The notes beneath the pieces were generated by a model. It did not search any database. It was given only the letters and a program-made list of their open reading frames with translations, and was not told the DNA's origin. 64,000 nt of DNA from Cylicocyclus nassatus. Lineage: Eukaryota; Nematoda; Chromadorea; Rhabditida; Strongylidae. Positions 43,190-55,700 of the stretch are shown here, one piece after another. Each line of letters opens with the position of its first letter. Position 1 is the first letter of the stretch. A program made the position numbers and the translations under genes. The DNA lies in the NCBI GenBank assembly GCA_958299035.1, contig CATQJL010000316.1, positions 24,467,676 to 24,531,675 of the forward strand, read 5' to 3'.

Positions 43190-45204
43190 TATTAGAGGGC
43201 CCGCTATTATGTAATATCAACATCTCATCACCTCCAGTTTGAAAACGATGCCTCAAGGCCTTGATTATAGAAGAAGAAATGAAGAAAAACGCGCAAACTC
43301 ATGAAAAGGCATATGAGTTTCAAAAAGCAAAGTAAAACTGAAGACTGCGGGAAAGAAGCAAGATTATATTAGAAAACTGTAGAGTTTTCATAGAGCTTGC
43401 ATGCTTGAAAAAGCTTATTTTTCGCAAGAAAAGCTACTATTGTAGAGCCCCTTAAGTGTTTTAGAGAATTCCTCGTTGTCCAAGCCATTGTCATTCGTGT
43501 ACGAAATGAAGTATCGCATGGAATATCTCTGCAAGAAAATGTTGCTCGTGTCAAAATGAAAAAACGTCGACAACCTTTCTCACAGATTTGTTTGACACAG
43601 ATTATGTTAATACAAAACAAAGTTGTGAGAAAGGTTGTTGACGTTCAATTTTGAAGTTGCAGTACAGCTTTGTCAAGATTTAGACGTGCCTAAAGGCAAC
43701 ACTTAGCGGAGCCTCGGGGACTATGTGTCACCGAAAGGCACCGCCCACGCCGGGCTACTGGTACAAATCATGCGCAAGAGCGTTAGCCGTGCAATGCACC
43801 GTTTTAATCACATAGACGCATACGCCGTTCCATCGGTATTCCAGAGTTCCTCAATTGCTTCAATTCAGGATTTCCTGCCAGGCGTGTTCTAACTTCATCT
43901 CCTTTATCGTTACACAGCCGCCTACTTGCGATTGCCTCTACTTTCATCTCTGGAAGTACAGAATTTCTTGCGTCTTGAAGCATGTTGGTTTAAAGTCATG
44001 TTCCGAATTATCAACATTTTACTGCTGTTATGGATTTCGGTATTTCATTTTTTGAGCAAAACATAATCACCAAACTTTCTAGTCTCACAACAATGTTTCG
44101 CAGTTCTCTGAAATATTCTACATTGAATGTGAAAGAGTTAAAGTAATCATCATCTGTAGTTCAATGACTGACGTAGGCGGTGGTGGAAATGTCTGACGTA
44201 AGTAGCAATGAAAATGTAGAAATGGCTTGCGTTTATTTGTAGGTAATTGCAAAGTTTTCTAAATATCTTTAAAGTTCATTAGGGCTCCCCTCTCTCCTAC
44301 TCGCGAATGGGTCGCAGAACCTTTCCTACCTACATTAGATTCAATCGAAAATGACTTGCTTACTATTCGTATTCGAAATTCGATATTCGGAGTTCTTCCA
44401 TTTTCGAATAATATTCGCAACTCGAATAATTGAGAAAGCGGGGTTTCGAATAAAATTCGAAACTCGAATAATCAAAAAACAGGGTTTCGAATAGATTTTA
44501 TTCGAATGTTTTATTCGAATGTTCATTCGAATTCGTATTCGAATGAACCCTGTAGTCAGAGCTGAGTATCAAGCTCACTTCGTTCGCGTTTTTATTTCGC
44601 GAAACTCGGTAATGCATCCTTTGCAACCGTTATGACCTCTGAACTGTATGAAGAGTAGCATTCTTTAGACTGCTTGAGACAGTAAAAAATCATTTGTGGG
44701 TTTTAATTCTTTTTCGATCAATGAGATTGTCGCCCTGCTATTGGCACCAAATCAGCAAAGAAGACATCAAATTCAAGCTCATGTTCCAAGTTCATATATC
44801 GGAAGTGTTTTAAAATGCCTGTTTTTCTTTCTTTGCATTGCTCATGCTTGTGGTAGGCAAAGTCAATACTAGTGAGTAGTCTTGCTCGCATAAGTTATAT
44901 TGCACAACTGCCTCTATTTGCTACCTTAAAGATTTTTTGCGAATTGGTGTAGAGTAAAGGAATTGCAGTTGTAGTGGAGGATTAGACGGTTTAGATCGCC
45001 GTACGGATTCGCCAGTTACGAGATGTCTTCAAATATAACGCCAGATTACTACAAATGTTTAGCGTGTACAACTTACTCAAAAGATAAATGCCCTGCATTC
45101 TATACTTCTAGAATAAGTTTAGATCAAAATTTATATCGACTGCTTTTTTAGATCGTCCAATAATGGGTAAAATACAACTTCTTGCTGGTGTATAGACTAG
45201 TACC
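43190..45204. other. No gene; TTCGAA-rich block at 44340-44560
   Basis: Mostly unassigned. 44340-44560 is a dense series of ATTCGAAT-type palindromic words, related to the tandem array at 45640-45840. 43560-43650 carries a short inverted repeat (GTCGACAACCTTTCTCACA / TTGTGAGAAAGGTTGTTGAC). Confidence 0.5.
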
Positions 45205-45550
45205 AACCGACCAACTTCATCGATTTTTGCAGAAGTTTGAGCTGTGGGGGGAGTTGGTACAAGGGGATAAGTAAGGGTGCTGATTATGGATAAAAATTTA
45301 ATTTATCGATTTTATCCATTTCTGGAGAAGTTTGAGCTGCGGGGCTGGGAGTTGGTACAGGGGGTAAGTGAGGATACGAATAGAGATGTACTTTATCGAT
45401 TTTATCGATTTTTGGAAAATCTTGAGCTACGAGGTTGGGAGTTGGTACGGGGGCGGAGGGGGGGGGGAGGGAGGGGGGGGGGGAGGGTAAATGAGGATGT
45501 TGATTAAAACCGAAGTCTATTTTATCGATTTCAGCGATTTTTGGGATATG
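45205..45550 (+). repeat. Diverged Helitron-type minisatellite without ends
   Basis: Three to four degenerate copies of the 120-bp Helitron-like unit (TTTGAGCTGCGGGGCTGGGA, GTTGGTACAGGGGGTAAGTG, TTTATCGATTTTATCGATTT), with a long poly-G-rich run at 45450-45485. Neither terminus is present. Confidence 0.65.
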
Positions 45551-45639
45551 TCGGCAAGTTTGAGATATGTTGCTCTAGTTATTCGATAAATTATTCGAAT
45601 ATTCATTCGAAATTCGACTTCCAATGTTCGAATATATTC

Positions 45640-45840
45640 GATATTCATTCATTCGATATTTTTGATTTTCCGAGTCTATTCAAAATTCATTCATTCGAGA
45701 CTTTTTGAACCTCGAATTTATTCGATATTCGTTTATTCGAGATTTTTTATTTTCGAATTTATTCGATATTCGTTTATTCGAGATTTCTCCTTTTCGAATT
45801 TATTCGATATTCATTCATTTGATGAAAAATTTTCGAATTA
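45640..45840. repeat. 41-bp AT-rich tandem repeat
   Basis: Successive units contain TCGAATTTATTCGATATTCG at 45712, 45753 and 45794, a period of 41 bp, with a more diverged unit before them. Confidence 0.8.
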
Positions 45841-46239
45841 CCCAAGTATATTAAACAGTAGTTCATGCATGCAGTCGACTATTGCATAGTCATAGGCAGG
45901 GTGAGGCTACGTGTTGTTCATGCAAATTTATCCATAATATGGGAAAAACCCACTTTATTGACCGTTAAACTTTTACTCGCTGATAGAAAATGCAGATTTT
46001 CCACTCCAAATATGCAAATGCTATGTCTGTACTTGGGGCATTGAAATTCTTTATGGTTGATCCAGATTGATGTTCTAAAAATAACGGTAAACGAAGTACT
46101 TCTTATTCGTGGAAAATATGACATTTTGAAGAAAGGGTAACACAACTTGATTCTTTTCACTATGCAACGCCAAAAAAATGACAGCTATTTATGAAGAACT
46201 ACCTATTTGAGGACTCTGAACATTGTTCAATCAAATGCC

Positions 46240-46592
46240 AAATCGGTTCAGAAATAAAAATTTCTATTCCGCACATACGTACACACAGACATACAGACAG
46301 ACCAGACATTCAGCTTTGTATATAAGATATGAAGCTAAATATCTACTTGTCTTTCTGTATGTGTGTCTGTACGTATGTCCCGAATAGAAACTTTTATTTC
46401 TAAGCCGACCCGGACCAAACTTGACACACACACACTTCGGGGCAGGGCGGTTGTCATAGGCTATTTTTCAACATCGGTCAGCATCGATTTTTGCAAAATC
46501 ATCTACAGGATTAAGAGTTGGCACAGTAGGTAAGTGAGCATGCTGTTAACGAAGATTTTGATAAGACCGCGCGGAACTGGGTTTACCAGCTG
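46240..46592. mobile_element. Two head-to-head Helitron-like 5' ends, one with a 3' relic
   Basis: 46240-46326 is an inverted leader (ending AGCTTTGTATATAAGAT). Immediately after it a plus-strand leader begins (GAAGCTAAATATCTACTTGT) and continues through GACCCGGACCAAACTTGACA to a degenerate end, CCAGCTGA. Both are old. Confidence 0.55.
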
Positions 46593-46884
46593 ATAAACTA
46601 TATACCTTACAGTTATACTGGTTGCATTTTCTATCTATCATAAAATGAGACATGAGCATAGTCAGTAGAGACTTTCTTCGGCAGTCTACTTTCTTCCCAC
46701 ACAGTAATTGTGAACTCCATACTTTTTGCAACAACATGTGCATCATGTAAAACAATATGTTCCCACGTATGTAGTTTACCAGAGAGAAATTAATTCTCAC
46801 GAAGAAAATTTGAGAAGTGACATATCCGTACTGGTCCTACTTTGCCTAGAAGAATTTTGATTGCAAGATGTATGTGCATTGACA

Positions 46885-46937
46885 CCACTGTACACTATAT
46901 GGTGACAATGTAACTGTCACTATATAGTGTACAGTGG
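46885..46937. repeat. 53-bp hairpin
   Basis: CCACTGTACACTATATGGTG and the complementary CACTATATAGTGTACAGTGG with a short loop; 22-23 base-pair stem with one mismatch. Confidence 0.8.
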
Positions 46938-47143
46938 CTTGTTCAGCAGCAACCATTACATCGCAAAATCTGTTCACATTTAAAGGCTTGTTGGCTCATT
47001 GCACAAGCCTTGGAATAAAGCTTGCGGTATGAATCCCAGCTGAAATCATGTTCATGTGTTAGAGCTCTTGCCTTTACTTTTTTCACTCAAAAAGATTTCT
47101 TCATTGCTAATTGGCCCGCTTGCCAAGCGCAGTTGAGAGAAGC

Positions 47144-50100
47144 CAAAACTTACTTACTTAGATACTTAGATGGCCCGTCCTCACGTGACGTGCGGGCCCC
47201 AGTACAGAAGTCGCCATTGATCCCTGTCTCTCGCTTCGGACATCCACGATCTTCTTGGTCGTCGTCGGTGGCTGCGTCCTCGAGTTCCAGGGGCAAGAAT
47301 CGTATCCAGCTGATTTCTCAGCTGGTCCATCCGTTCCATTTCCACGAACACGTCTGCCCATCTCGTCGGTGGTCTTCCTCGAGGACGTTTGGCTTCGCGA
47401 GGAATCCACTCAGATGTTCTTAGTGTCCATCTATCGTTCGTTCTTCTCATTATATGACCGGCCCATCGGTGTTTCGCTTTCGCAAACGTATTCCGCTGGG
47501 TCACGAAGACGGGACATTCTTCTCATATCCGTGCTGCGAAGTCCGACTAGATGTTGCTTGTGTCGGGTCATCTTCAGAAGACTGCGCTCGAGCGCTCTGT
47601 GGGTGGTCCTTAAAGCTTTCGACGTGGCTACGGTGTCGGCCCAAGTCTCAGCTGCGTAGCAGAGCGCTGGGAGAACGGTTGGATCGAACAGGTGGGCACG
47701 AAGCTCCGGGTCCGTCAGTGTCGGTGGCTTCCTTCAGAGGCCCGAAGGCGGCCCAGGCTGCTCTTCTTCTCCTGTTAAGTTCTTCCCTCAAGTCGTTCTC
47801 CATGTTCATCGAACGTCCCAGATACACGTAAGAAGACGTCTCCATGATAGGGGTGCCTTCCAATTCCATTTCTGCATCTTCGCAAAGGGCGTTCTTCATG
47901 AACTGAGTCTTCTTCCGATTTATTCGCAGTCCGATCTTCTTCCCTACTTCGTTTAGTTCCTTCAGCATCGCCTCTGCTTCAGTGATACTGCTCGAGAAAA
48001 GGACGATGTCATCCGCAAAACGAAGGTTGGATAGGAATCTCCCATCAACTCGTATGCCTCTCTCTTCCCAGTCTAGTGACTTCATCACCCACTGCAAGGC
48101 CGCGGTGAACAGCTTCGGCGAAATAGTGTCGCCTTGTCGAACCCCCTTCCCAATTGGAATGGTTAGGGGGCGATGGAATAGCTGCATCGTTGTTGTACAG
48201 TCCTTGTAGCAGTCGGCTAGTGTCCTCACGTAAGCTGGTTCCACTCCTTGATCGCTAGCGCAGACAGGATGGCGTTGGTTTCGACGCTGTCAAAGGCTTT
48301 CTCGTAGTCGACGAAGGTTAGGACGAGAGGCAGTCGGTACTCCCGGCAGACTTCTATGACCCTCGAAACCGTCTGGATGTGGTCCATGCAGCTGAATCCT
48401 TTGCGGAATCCAGCTTGTTCTTGGGGTTGGGCTTCATCCAGTGTCCTAGATATGCGTGCGAGGATAATCTTCGTGAAGAGCTTGTACAGCACACTCAGCA
48501 GGCATATTGGACGGTAATTTCGAAGATCTTCCCGTTCACCCTTCTTAAAAAGAAGGACGGTTCTTGACGTTCTCCACTGGTCGGGAGTCCTCTCCTTCTG
48601 AAGGTAAGATGTCAGGTGCGACGCGAGAATCTCGTGTAGACGTTGTCCTCCGGCTCGCAGAAATTCGACGGAAAGATGGTCTGGTCCTGGAGCCGTGGAT
48701 GTCTTCATGGTCTGAATCGCCGTGCGCACTTTAGCTGGTAGAATTCGTGGTGGTACTTTTTTAGCGGAAACAACGGGCATCGGCACGGGTGTTGATGAGC
48801 GGAAGAGGTTGGTATAGAAGTTCTTCGCGATAGATTCCATCTTGTATCGGGAAGAAGTCGGAGTCCCGTCTTCGCTCAATAGTGCAGCCAGCGGTACGTG
48901 ATATTCACAGAGGTCCCTTCGGCATTTCTTGAGACTTCGTCTTTTTTCGGCTGCTTCCAGTATCTTGGCTTGCCTGTACTTCCTGAGATCCTCCTGCAAA
49001 GCTGTTCTGCAACTGGCGTTGGCTATCAGTCGCTCGAGATGGGTTGCATTCGGATCCTGCCTCAGAAATCTTCTTCTTTCGAGCAATTCCTTGGTGGTCT
49101 TCGAAATACGTTCCAAGTTCTTCTCAGAAGTCACTGAGGCACATTCTTCGCAGGCTCGCAATCCTTTCAAAAGCCGGTCGTAGTCGTACGTTGGGTCCTC
49201 CTCGATGGGCCAGTCACATCTTGATATGAGCTCCTCCAGCCTGTTACCGTCGTAAACAAATTCCTTCCTTCTCGCGGCACTGTGACAAACTTTCTTTTCC
49301 AGCCTTCGGCTGAGTCGTATCTTCGCTCGAAGGAGGCGGTGATCGGAGCCACTGCAGAAGGATGGAACTACTGAGACATCGAGCAAGCTCCGCCTTCGGT
49401 TGGCGAGAATGTGGTCGATCTCCGCGTGAGTCGTTCCGTTGGGCGATTCCCATGTCCACCGGCGATGTTCTTTCTTCATGAAGATGGAATTTCCATGGAA
49501 AAGTCGTGCGGCGGAGAGAAGCCCAACAAGACGGTTGCCGTTTTCGTTCCGGAGCCCATATCCAAGCTTCCTGATCCTATATTCCTTTTCTAGTGGCATC
49601 CCGATTTTCACATTGAAGTCGCCCACAACATACTTGTAGAAGGACTTTTCGTTGCGGACGACCTCCTTCACGTCTTCGTAGAAAGCATCTAGTTCTGAGT
49701 CGTCAGCTGCTGATGTTGGAGAGTAGCAGTTGATAATGCTGATGGTCTTCTGAAGTGGAGGGCGTAGTCATAGGATGGCTAGTCGGGGTGATAGGATCTC
49801 GTGCGAATCGACAAGATGGACGATAGATGGGTGGACGACAAAGCCAACACCTCCCACGTTTCGTGATGGAACCTTCTCACCACGAATGATGAGTGTTCCA
49901 TCATTCATCTGTCGCACGTCCTTCTTCCTGGACTTCGTTTCCTGCAGAGCGATGTTGTGGTATTTGATCTGCTCTGCAGCGTCGAGAAGAGCGTGGAGGT
50001 CGGCGTTTGTGGAGACTGTCCTGGCGTTGTAGGTGCAGAGCATGAGGCAGTCTCCGTGGCGTGTCGTCCGGGCAGACGTGTCGTTTTTGTCCAATCCAAA

Positions 50101-50516
50101 AGGCGCCCTGAGGACCCTGACATCAGTCTTGCTACCACCCGGCGCCGTAGGCGGGATCCGATGTACAGGTTTTCTTTCTATTCTTCTAACTAGTAGAGTA
50201 ATGAAATTTTTCCCCTACAAGAGCAGACTTACTAGGCCAACTCTTGATTTCCACGGGGCGATCGCTGACCCCGGGCTTGAAGCGGGGGGAACCGCCTAGC
50301 GACCTGAAAACCAGACGGCGGCGGATCTGGCCTGGCCGGCTCTTAGCTAGGCATCCGGCCGAAACCGGAAACGTCGAACTCCTTCACAGCTTGGGAGGCC
50401 CTGCCAGAGTATACACTCGGCTGTGCATCGCAGTTCGACACTCAGTGTCACCCCCACGCCACGATGAGACGGCCGACCATTGTGGGGGGAGAAGCCAAAA
50501 AGGGAAAAGAAAATGA
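47144..50516 (-). mobile_element. RTE-type non-LTR retrotransposon, inactive
   Basis: A minus-strand element with a GC-rich 5' UTR (about 50516-50150), one endonuclease-RT ORF, and a short 3' UTR ending in CTAAGTATCTAAGTAAGTAA (47144-47172), the kind of short tandem tail that RTE elements have in place of poly(A). The 5' boundary is approximate and no target duplication was defined. The coding region is interrupted (see 47181-50094). Confidence 0.85.
47181..50094 (-). pseudogene. Endonuclease-reverse transcriptase ORF of the RTE element, broken
   Basis: Reading from 50094: APE-type endonuclease with YNARTVS, LQETK, GDFN, IDHIL and SDHR motifs; then RT with [20 protein letters not shown] and the catalytic FADDIVLF; then the C-terminal segment with HRWAGHIMRR and GRPPTRW. 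Breaks: an in-frame TGA at 49768-49770 (probably CGA to TGA), a one-base shift near 48240, a shift near 47716-47730 after AAWAAFGPLKEATD, and another near 47500. Such proteins nick DNA and prime reverse transcription of their own RNA. Here the product would be truncated, so the copy is dead unless used as a template in trans. Confidence 0.88.
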
Positions 50517-50943
50517 AAGTAACCCATAGCATACATATTAGCTTGGTCCATAAGTCTTGCACCAAAATGAGTTATACTCAGGGTCAAGCGGGGTGTGGTA
50601 TGCCATAGCTGGGGAGTCGTATTGAGGGGTCAAGGAGAGGGGTCGTTATTAAGGTGATTCTGTTGTTAGTTATAACATGATATTCGTTAACAATATCAGA
50701 TGGGCTCATCATGCAAAATACTTGTACACTGATTTCGACCCTTCATCGTATGGTTCACATCATAAAAAACCTATAAAAGCATAAGAGCATCATTTTCGTA
50801 ATCACCATGTCAAATAACCCCCGTGTTCACGTTTCAGCGAAGTCTGAGATTTCTAAGTATTGGGCCACTTAAGTGAAATAGTCACTTTCGATGAATGCGC
50901 CCAAACTGAGCCAGTGCCACGTAGTGCAGCACACCTGCGCGCG
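50517..50943. other. No gene recognised
   Basis: Sequence upstream of the RTE 5' end. Nothing supportable. Confidence 0.4.
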
Positions 50944-51234
50944 AGTGCTACCGTATCTGCAGTGTGCAATCATGCCGCGCAAAGCGACGTAGTCCTTGTT
51001 CTAGCTACTCTTCCTGCTTCGTTCTTGGCTTATTCTCAGTCCTGCTTCAAACTTCTGAGTTTTTCCTCTTTGAAAATTACTTCAGTCCCTCAGATTTCTC
51101 AAATCATCGCGCGACTGGAAGACAAAATGGAGGTTTGAGGTTCAAAAAAGATGTAATCTAAGTCATTTCATATGAGAGTTCCGAGAACGATTGGCACTCT
51201 TCTTCCTTAGGCCAAAGTGAATATCGCAAGATGT
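50944..51234 (+). repeat. 291-bp dispersed repeat, copy 1
   Basis: Starts AGTGCTACCGTATCTGCAGT and ends GTGAATATCGCAAGATGT. A nearly identical reverse-complement copy lies at 57929-58220. No TIRs and no coding motif. Class unknown; a SINE-like or DNA-element origin cannot be decided from the two copies. Confidence 0.75.
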
Positions 51235-51251
51235 AAACTTATATCGTATAG

Positions 51252-51320
51252 GTTGAGAAAACAGTTTGAATGAACAGCGCGGTGGCGCTGTTCACTCAAA
51301 CTGTTTTTTCATCTCAAACT
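51252..51320. repeat. Hairpin, about 29-bp arms
   Basis: GTTGAGAAAACAGTTTGAAT..GAACAGCGC pairs with GCGCTGTTC..CTCAAACTGTTTTTTCATCTCAAAC around a tiny loop. Confidence 0.65.
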
Positions 51321-52019
51321 TCACCTAAACGATACACGATTGCATTCGTTGAAGCACGACTCGATATAATGAATTACGCCATCAGGAATTAGCCATCCGA
51401 AGAAGGCCTGGATGAAATGAAAAATGCCATGAGGAAAAACGCTTAAAGGTTTGATACCTTCCTCCTTTTCTGCTAAAGAATCGTATCCGGAATCGTATCC
51501 GGTATCAAGGTAGGTCGCATATGAGCAAAAAAGCAAAAAATGGCAATCAGCTGCTACAAAACCTGAGAATTACGAGATACTATGGTAGAAACAAGTCCAA
51601 TGCTGTTGTGCGCAGCATGGCCCCTGCACGCTGCGCGTACGATAGCGCGTAGATGCGTGACTGCACTACGCGGCGCTGGCCCGTCAGAAGCATTGTACAT
51701 CAATGTCGCCTTCCTCGCGACTCACACAGTAGCATAGACGTAGCATGTTACCGTAAACCATACTTCAGCAGTATTTTCCATTTGCATAGGTAAGGAAAAC
51801 GATTATAGTATCTGTCCCTAGAAGAAATGTGTAAAACGTGAAGGCATTCTGTATAAAGAAGAAGGTCAGGCAGTAACAACGATTTGAAAACGAAGGTATT
51901 TGAGTGTTTTCCAGGTCAGTTAATGGGGTGTGGCACAACCCTGAACTTGTGTCAGCCACAGTTTTTTTTGGGTTATGCCACATTCCATTAACTTATCTTT
52001 AAAGAGAATATTTCTAATA
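51321..52019. other. No gene recognised
   Basis: Unassigned; small frames only. Confidence 0.4.
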
Positions 52020-52709
52020 TACAGGGTGTCCCAAAAAAAAAATGTTAACACTGTTTGATCGTTAATAACTCCCTTGAGTTCATGTCTTTCGGTGAGCTTG
52101 AGGCACCATTCTGTAGAGCGAGGTTCAACTTAGATTAACAGTATCGATCGAAACACCGATCGCTCTTGGTTACTGTAGGAGATTACGGTAAGATATTTCA
52201 CAATGGTTCCAGCATGTGGAACCATTGTGAAATATGCCCTCTGACAAAAATTTTTTCAAAAAATCTGAACAATTGTGTACTAGGGTCTTCGCGCACGCTG
52301 ATTTTACTACACAACTTTTTACGAGTTTTTTTCAGCTTTTTTGACGATGTAATCACATTTTTGACACATGCTGGGAAGTCAGTTATTACACTTTACCTAC
52401 CATATCTTTGAAAAAAAGTATCATAATAAAATGGAAACTTCATATTTGAAATTAGCGGCTTTCATTACCATACTACAAGAGATTTTGGCTTGTTTGGCTC
52501 TGTTTCGAAGCAGAAAATGGCCTTTGATGGCCTAAAATCCTTGCCAAAATTTCTACCGTAATTCTACAGTAACGAAGAGTGATTGGTGATTCGCTCTATA
52601 CTGTAAATCTAAGTTTATCCTCGCTCTACGAAATGGTACCTAAAGCTCGGCGAAAGACTTGAAAGCAAGGGAATTATTAGCGATCAAACATTTTTTGGAA
52701 CACCCTGTA
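52020..52709. mobile_element. Mariner-like MITE, copy 3
   Basis: TA-CAGGGTGTCCC at the left and GGAACACCCTG-TA at the right. Interior blocks match copy 1 throughout, in the same orientation, but it lacks the TTAA element (it has the uninterrupted CTTAGATTAACAGTAT). It contains a perfect hairpin near 52196-52233, TTTCACAATGGTTCCA and its complement. Confidence 0.8.
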
Positions 52710-55700
52710 TAACGATTTTTGTTTACCACTTGGCTCCCCAGATCGTATAACACGGCAAATGAGGATACAGCAGGAGAGATTATGATAAAATATACTAATC
52801 TTCGACCTTGGATTGCTGCCAATAGTGACATGCGTTTTGGTACAGATAAATTTCATAACGAGTGAGCGAAGCATGTTTGAAAGGGTCAGCGTCGTATTTC
52901 GAGATTCAATACTGAGTGCTGTTGCAATGACTCTGTGATCGGGTCGCCAGTGCCCGGTGTGTACGATGGCGCGACCGCGCGCAACACGCACGCACTCCCA
53001 ATTCTTGGTTTCTATCTCTACTCCAATAGTTTTCCCGCTTACATATGATAGTATTCAGGTGCTGGAAGTGACTAAGCTTAGCGTTGAGGTGTCGCCTGTT
53101 TGTATGGGTGTTTTATTCTTCTGCGTGCGGGAAGACCGCAGTCAACTCGTCGTCACGATTTTTAAAATGAACCATACAAACTGTTTTTAGCTTGTCATCC
53201 CAGAAAATATGCTAGTCAAGTATACTGTGCTCCTACTTGCCTTTGAATGCCAGATTGCGTAACAGCGTTCAGCTAAATTTATGTATGTTCTTGTGAAACT
53301 CTTGGTAAAAAAGGGCTGTCATCCAACTGGAAGGATCTTGCGCTTTTAGACAGGAGAGCGCGAAGTAACTGGGTCTTGCTGGTGCTTTCGGTAGCGTTTA
53401 TCTTTGATTAGCCTGTTTTTGCTTGTGTTACTGATTTTAAGTCCCACTGGCGTCTTACTTACAGATAGATGTAGGTCTGTAAGCGGCATCTGCGTTTTGT
53501 TTACGCAGGGGTGTGAGTAAATGCTCAAATTCATATTTTTGGGAGTCGTAAGGCAGTTATTTTTTATAAATAGGATTTTTAGGGGCACGTAGCGAACTTT
53601 CTCCCAAACAGATATCGCTCCGTAACGGCACGTAGTGTATTTTAATTGGGCTAATAGGTTTCTGTACCTTTGGGGCTGTTCTTATCGGTGGCACGCAGGG
53701 CAACTTGAGAATACGTTGTGAGTAGATGCTTGACTTCGCTTTTCTTCTGGAGAGCAGCAAGGCAGTTTTTTTCGTATGAATATGCTCTTTAAAGGCATGT
53801 TCCGGCAAAATTTAGCTTTTCGGTTTTTTACCTTTTCGGAGCCTTTTCGTCATGCTACTCAGCGCATGAAAATGACCAAAATGAGCTCTTTTTGAAGCTC
53901 TTAAAATTGGGTTCGCTTTGAACTATAATACATGTAAGTGAGGCGAGTCCGGGAAACTTCTGTAGCGGATTTTGGGTTTTCCAGACGCGCTTTTTCGCTC
54001 CAAATTCCACTGATGGATATCTGAAAGACTCTACTATTGCCGCCGTGCAAGATTTCAATACCCATAGCTTTGATTGGTGCCCTTTGAGCGGCACGTAAAG
54101 CATGTGTTCGTTGCCGGAAATTTCGTCGCTCAATATCAAATGAATACATCTGCCTGGACCTCACCAAATATTGGTGAGGTCCAGGCAAATACCTCACAAA
54201 AAATAGCGCAAGAAAATTCGGTAGTCATAGTTTTTGGGGGTGCGGTTTCTGTTCGTTGTAAGATTCCATACTCAAATTGACGAAATCTCAACTTGGAGGA
54301 CTTTCTGATAAGTTTAGATAACTAGTTGCTGTCAAAATTGATTTTGTTAGAAAAGCTATGTTGTTTGTAGTGTACATCATTGTATATATTACTCCTACTT
54401 CCAAAATGATGTGTATTCTATTAACATCATAACGATCTTTTATGATATTTCTTAAGAGAAATTGGATAAAGCAAATTTCGAGAGGGTAGTATTGTGGAGT
54501 CTTTTTATGATCCGAATGAGTGTCTGCAAGAGGCGAAGGGGGGGGGGGGGGGGGCGGGGGGAGGGGAGAAAGCATGATAATTGGAAATTCGAAAAATGCT
54601 GAATGATTTGTATGGTTTATCACTCCGCAAGCAATTCTCTTTCTTAAAATGCTTCTTCACAGAAAATGTTTCAGAAAAGAGTAGGTAATTTATGTATATT
54701 TTTGATTTTTATTTTATTTTTATATTTTTAGTCACAGCTAAACCTAATATTGCATCTGGCCCGACCCATTGCTAGTGACCCGTAGGGTCGCTAGTTAGGG
54801 AGCAAATTATGAACAGTTCGATAGCTAAATCTCGTAGTTTCTGTAAAAATCATTAGAGCTGACTCGTCTTCTTTTGTTTGAAATGGTCAGTGGAAGTACA
54901 ACCACTGCGAGCGGAAAATGGGACAGACGAGATTTTAGCCTGTTTCTAATTCCATAGTTTGATAGTTATCTGAGGCAGGATTTATGCTCTAGGTAAGTTG
55001 AAGTAGCGCTTTGTATTGAATACAAAAAGAGTAGCTAATTTACTTTTAAAATACAGTTGACCATGTTTGAAAATGGCCACTCCACTCGGCTCGATATTAG
55101 GAATTCTCAGGATTCGCTAAAACTTGGCCCATAGGGGTGTTTGACATAATAATCATGAATTTATTACTAATCATGCCTGATAGAGCCTTTATGCCATACC
55201 TACGGTAGGCAAATGAAAATGTTGGAGGCGGAGGTGGAGGGGGGGGGGGGGGAAGGTATCCGGTGTTTGTGTGCCACACCTCTTGTTCGACCCTGGTTAT
55301 ACCTTGATGCGTACATGGTCCCGTCGATCAAGCCGAACCGTTGACGTAGATATGCGCTCTCGCAGCGCGAGAGATTCGCGCTGTACAGTCTTGTCAGAGG
55401 AAGCGAACAGATTAAAGAGAGTGTGTTGGAAATGACATGTCTTTTATACGAGAGGTCCAGAGCATCATTGATAGACAAAGTGAGTCTTACAATATGGTAT
55501 TCGAAAATCGTTTGTATTAACTTCGATCCAAACAGAGTTTGAGGCAAACTGAAAAGATTCGAATGTCCGAAACATCGAAAAAAATTCAGGACTTTGTCTA
55601 ATACATCCCACATCAAAATTTCATAAATACTGCTGTTTTTCCGGTCACAAATTGAACAAACAGGAATTTTCATGCTCTTGACAAGTAGTGCTGAGCTGCT

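Noticed and set aside
48226..49671. 481-residue ORF as an independent host gene
   Set aside because: It is the central part of the RTE endonuclease-RT, in frame with 49768-50094 across a single TGA and followed by frame-shifted RT sequence.
54539..54565. Poly-G run as a regulatory G-quadruplex
   Set aside because: Long G/C homopolymers recur through the window (about 500, 4545, 15660, 45455, 55240, 63555), mostly as simple repeats and possibly with length errors.
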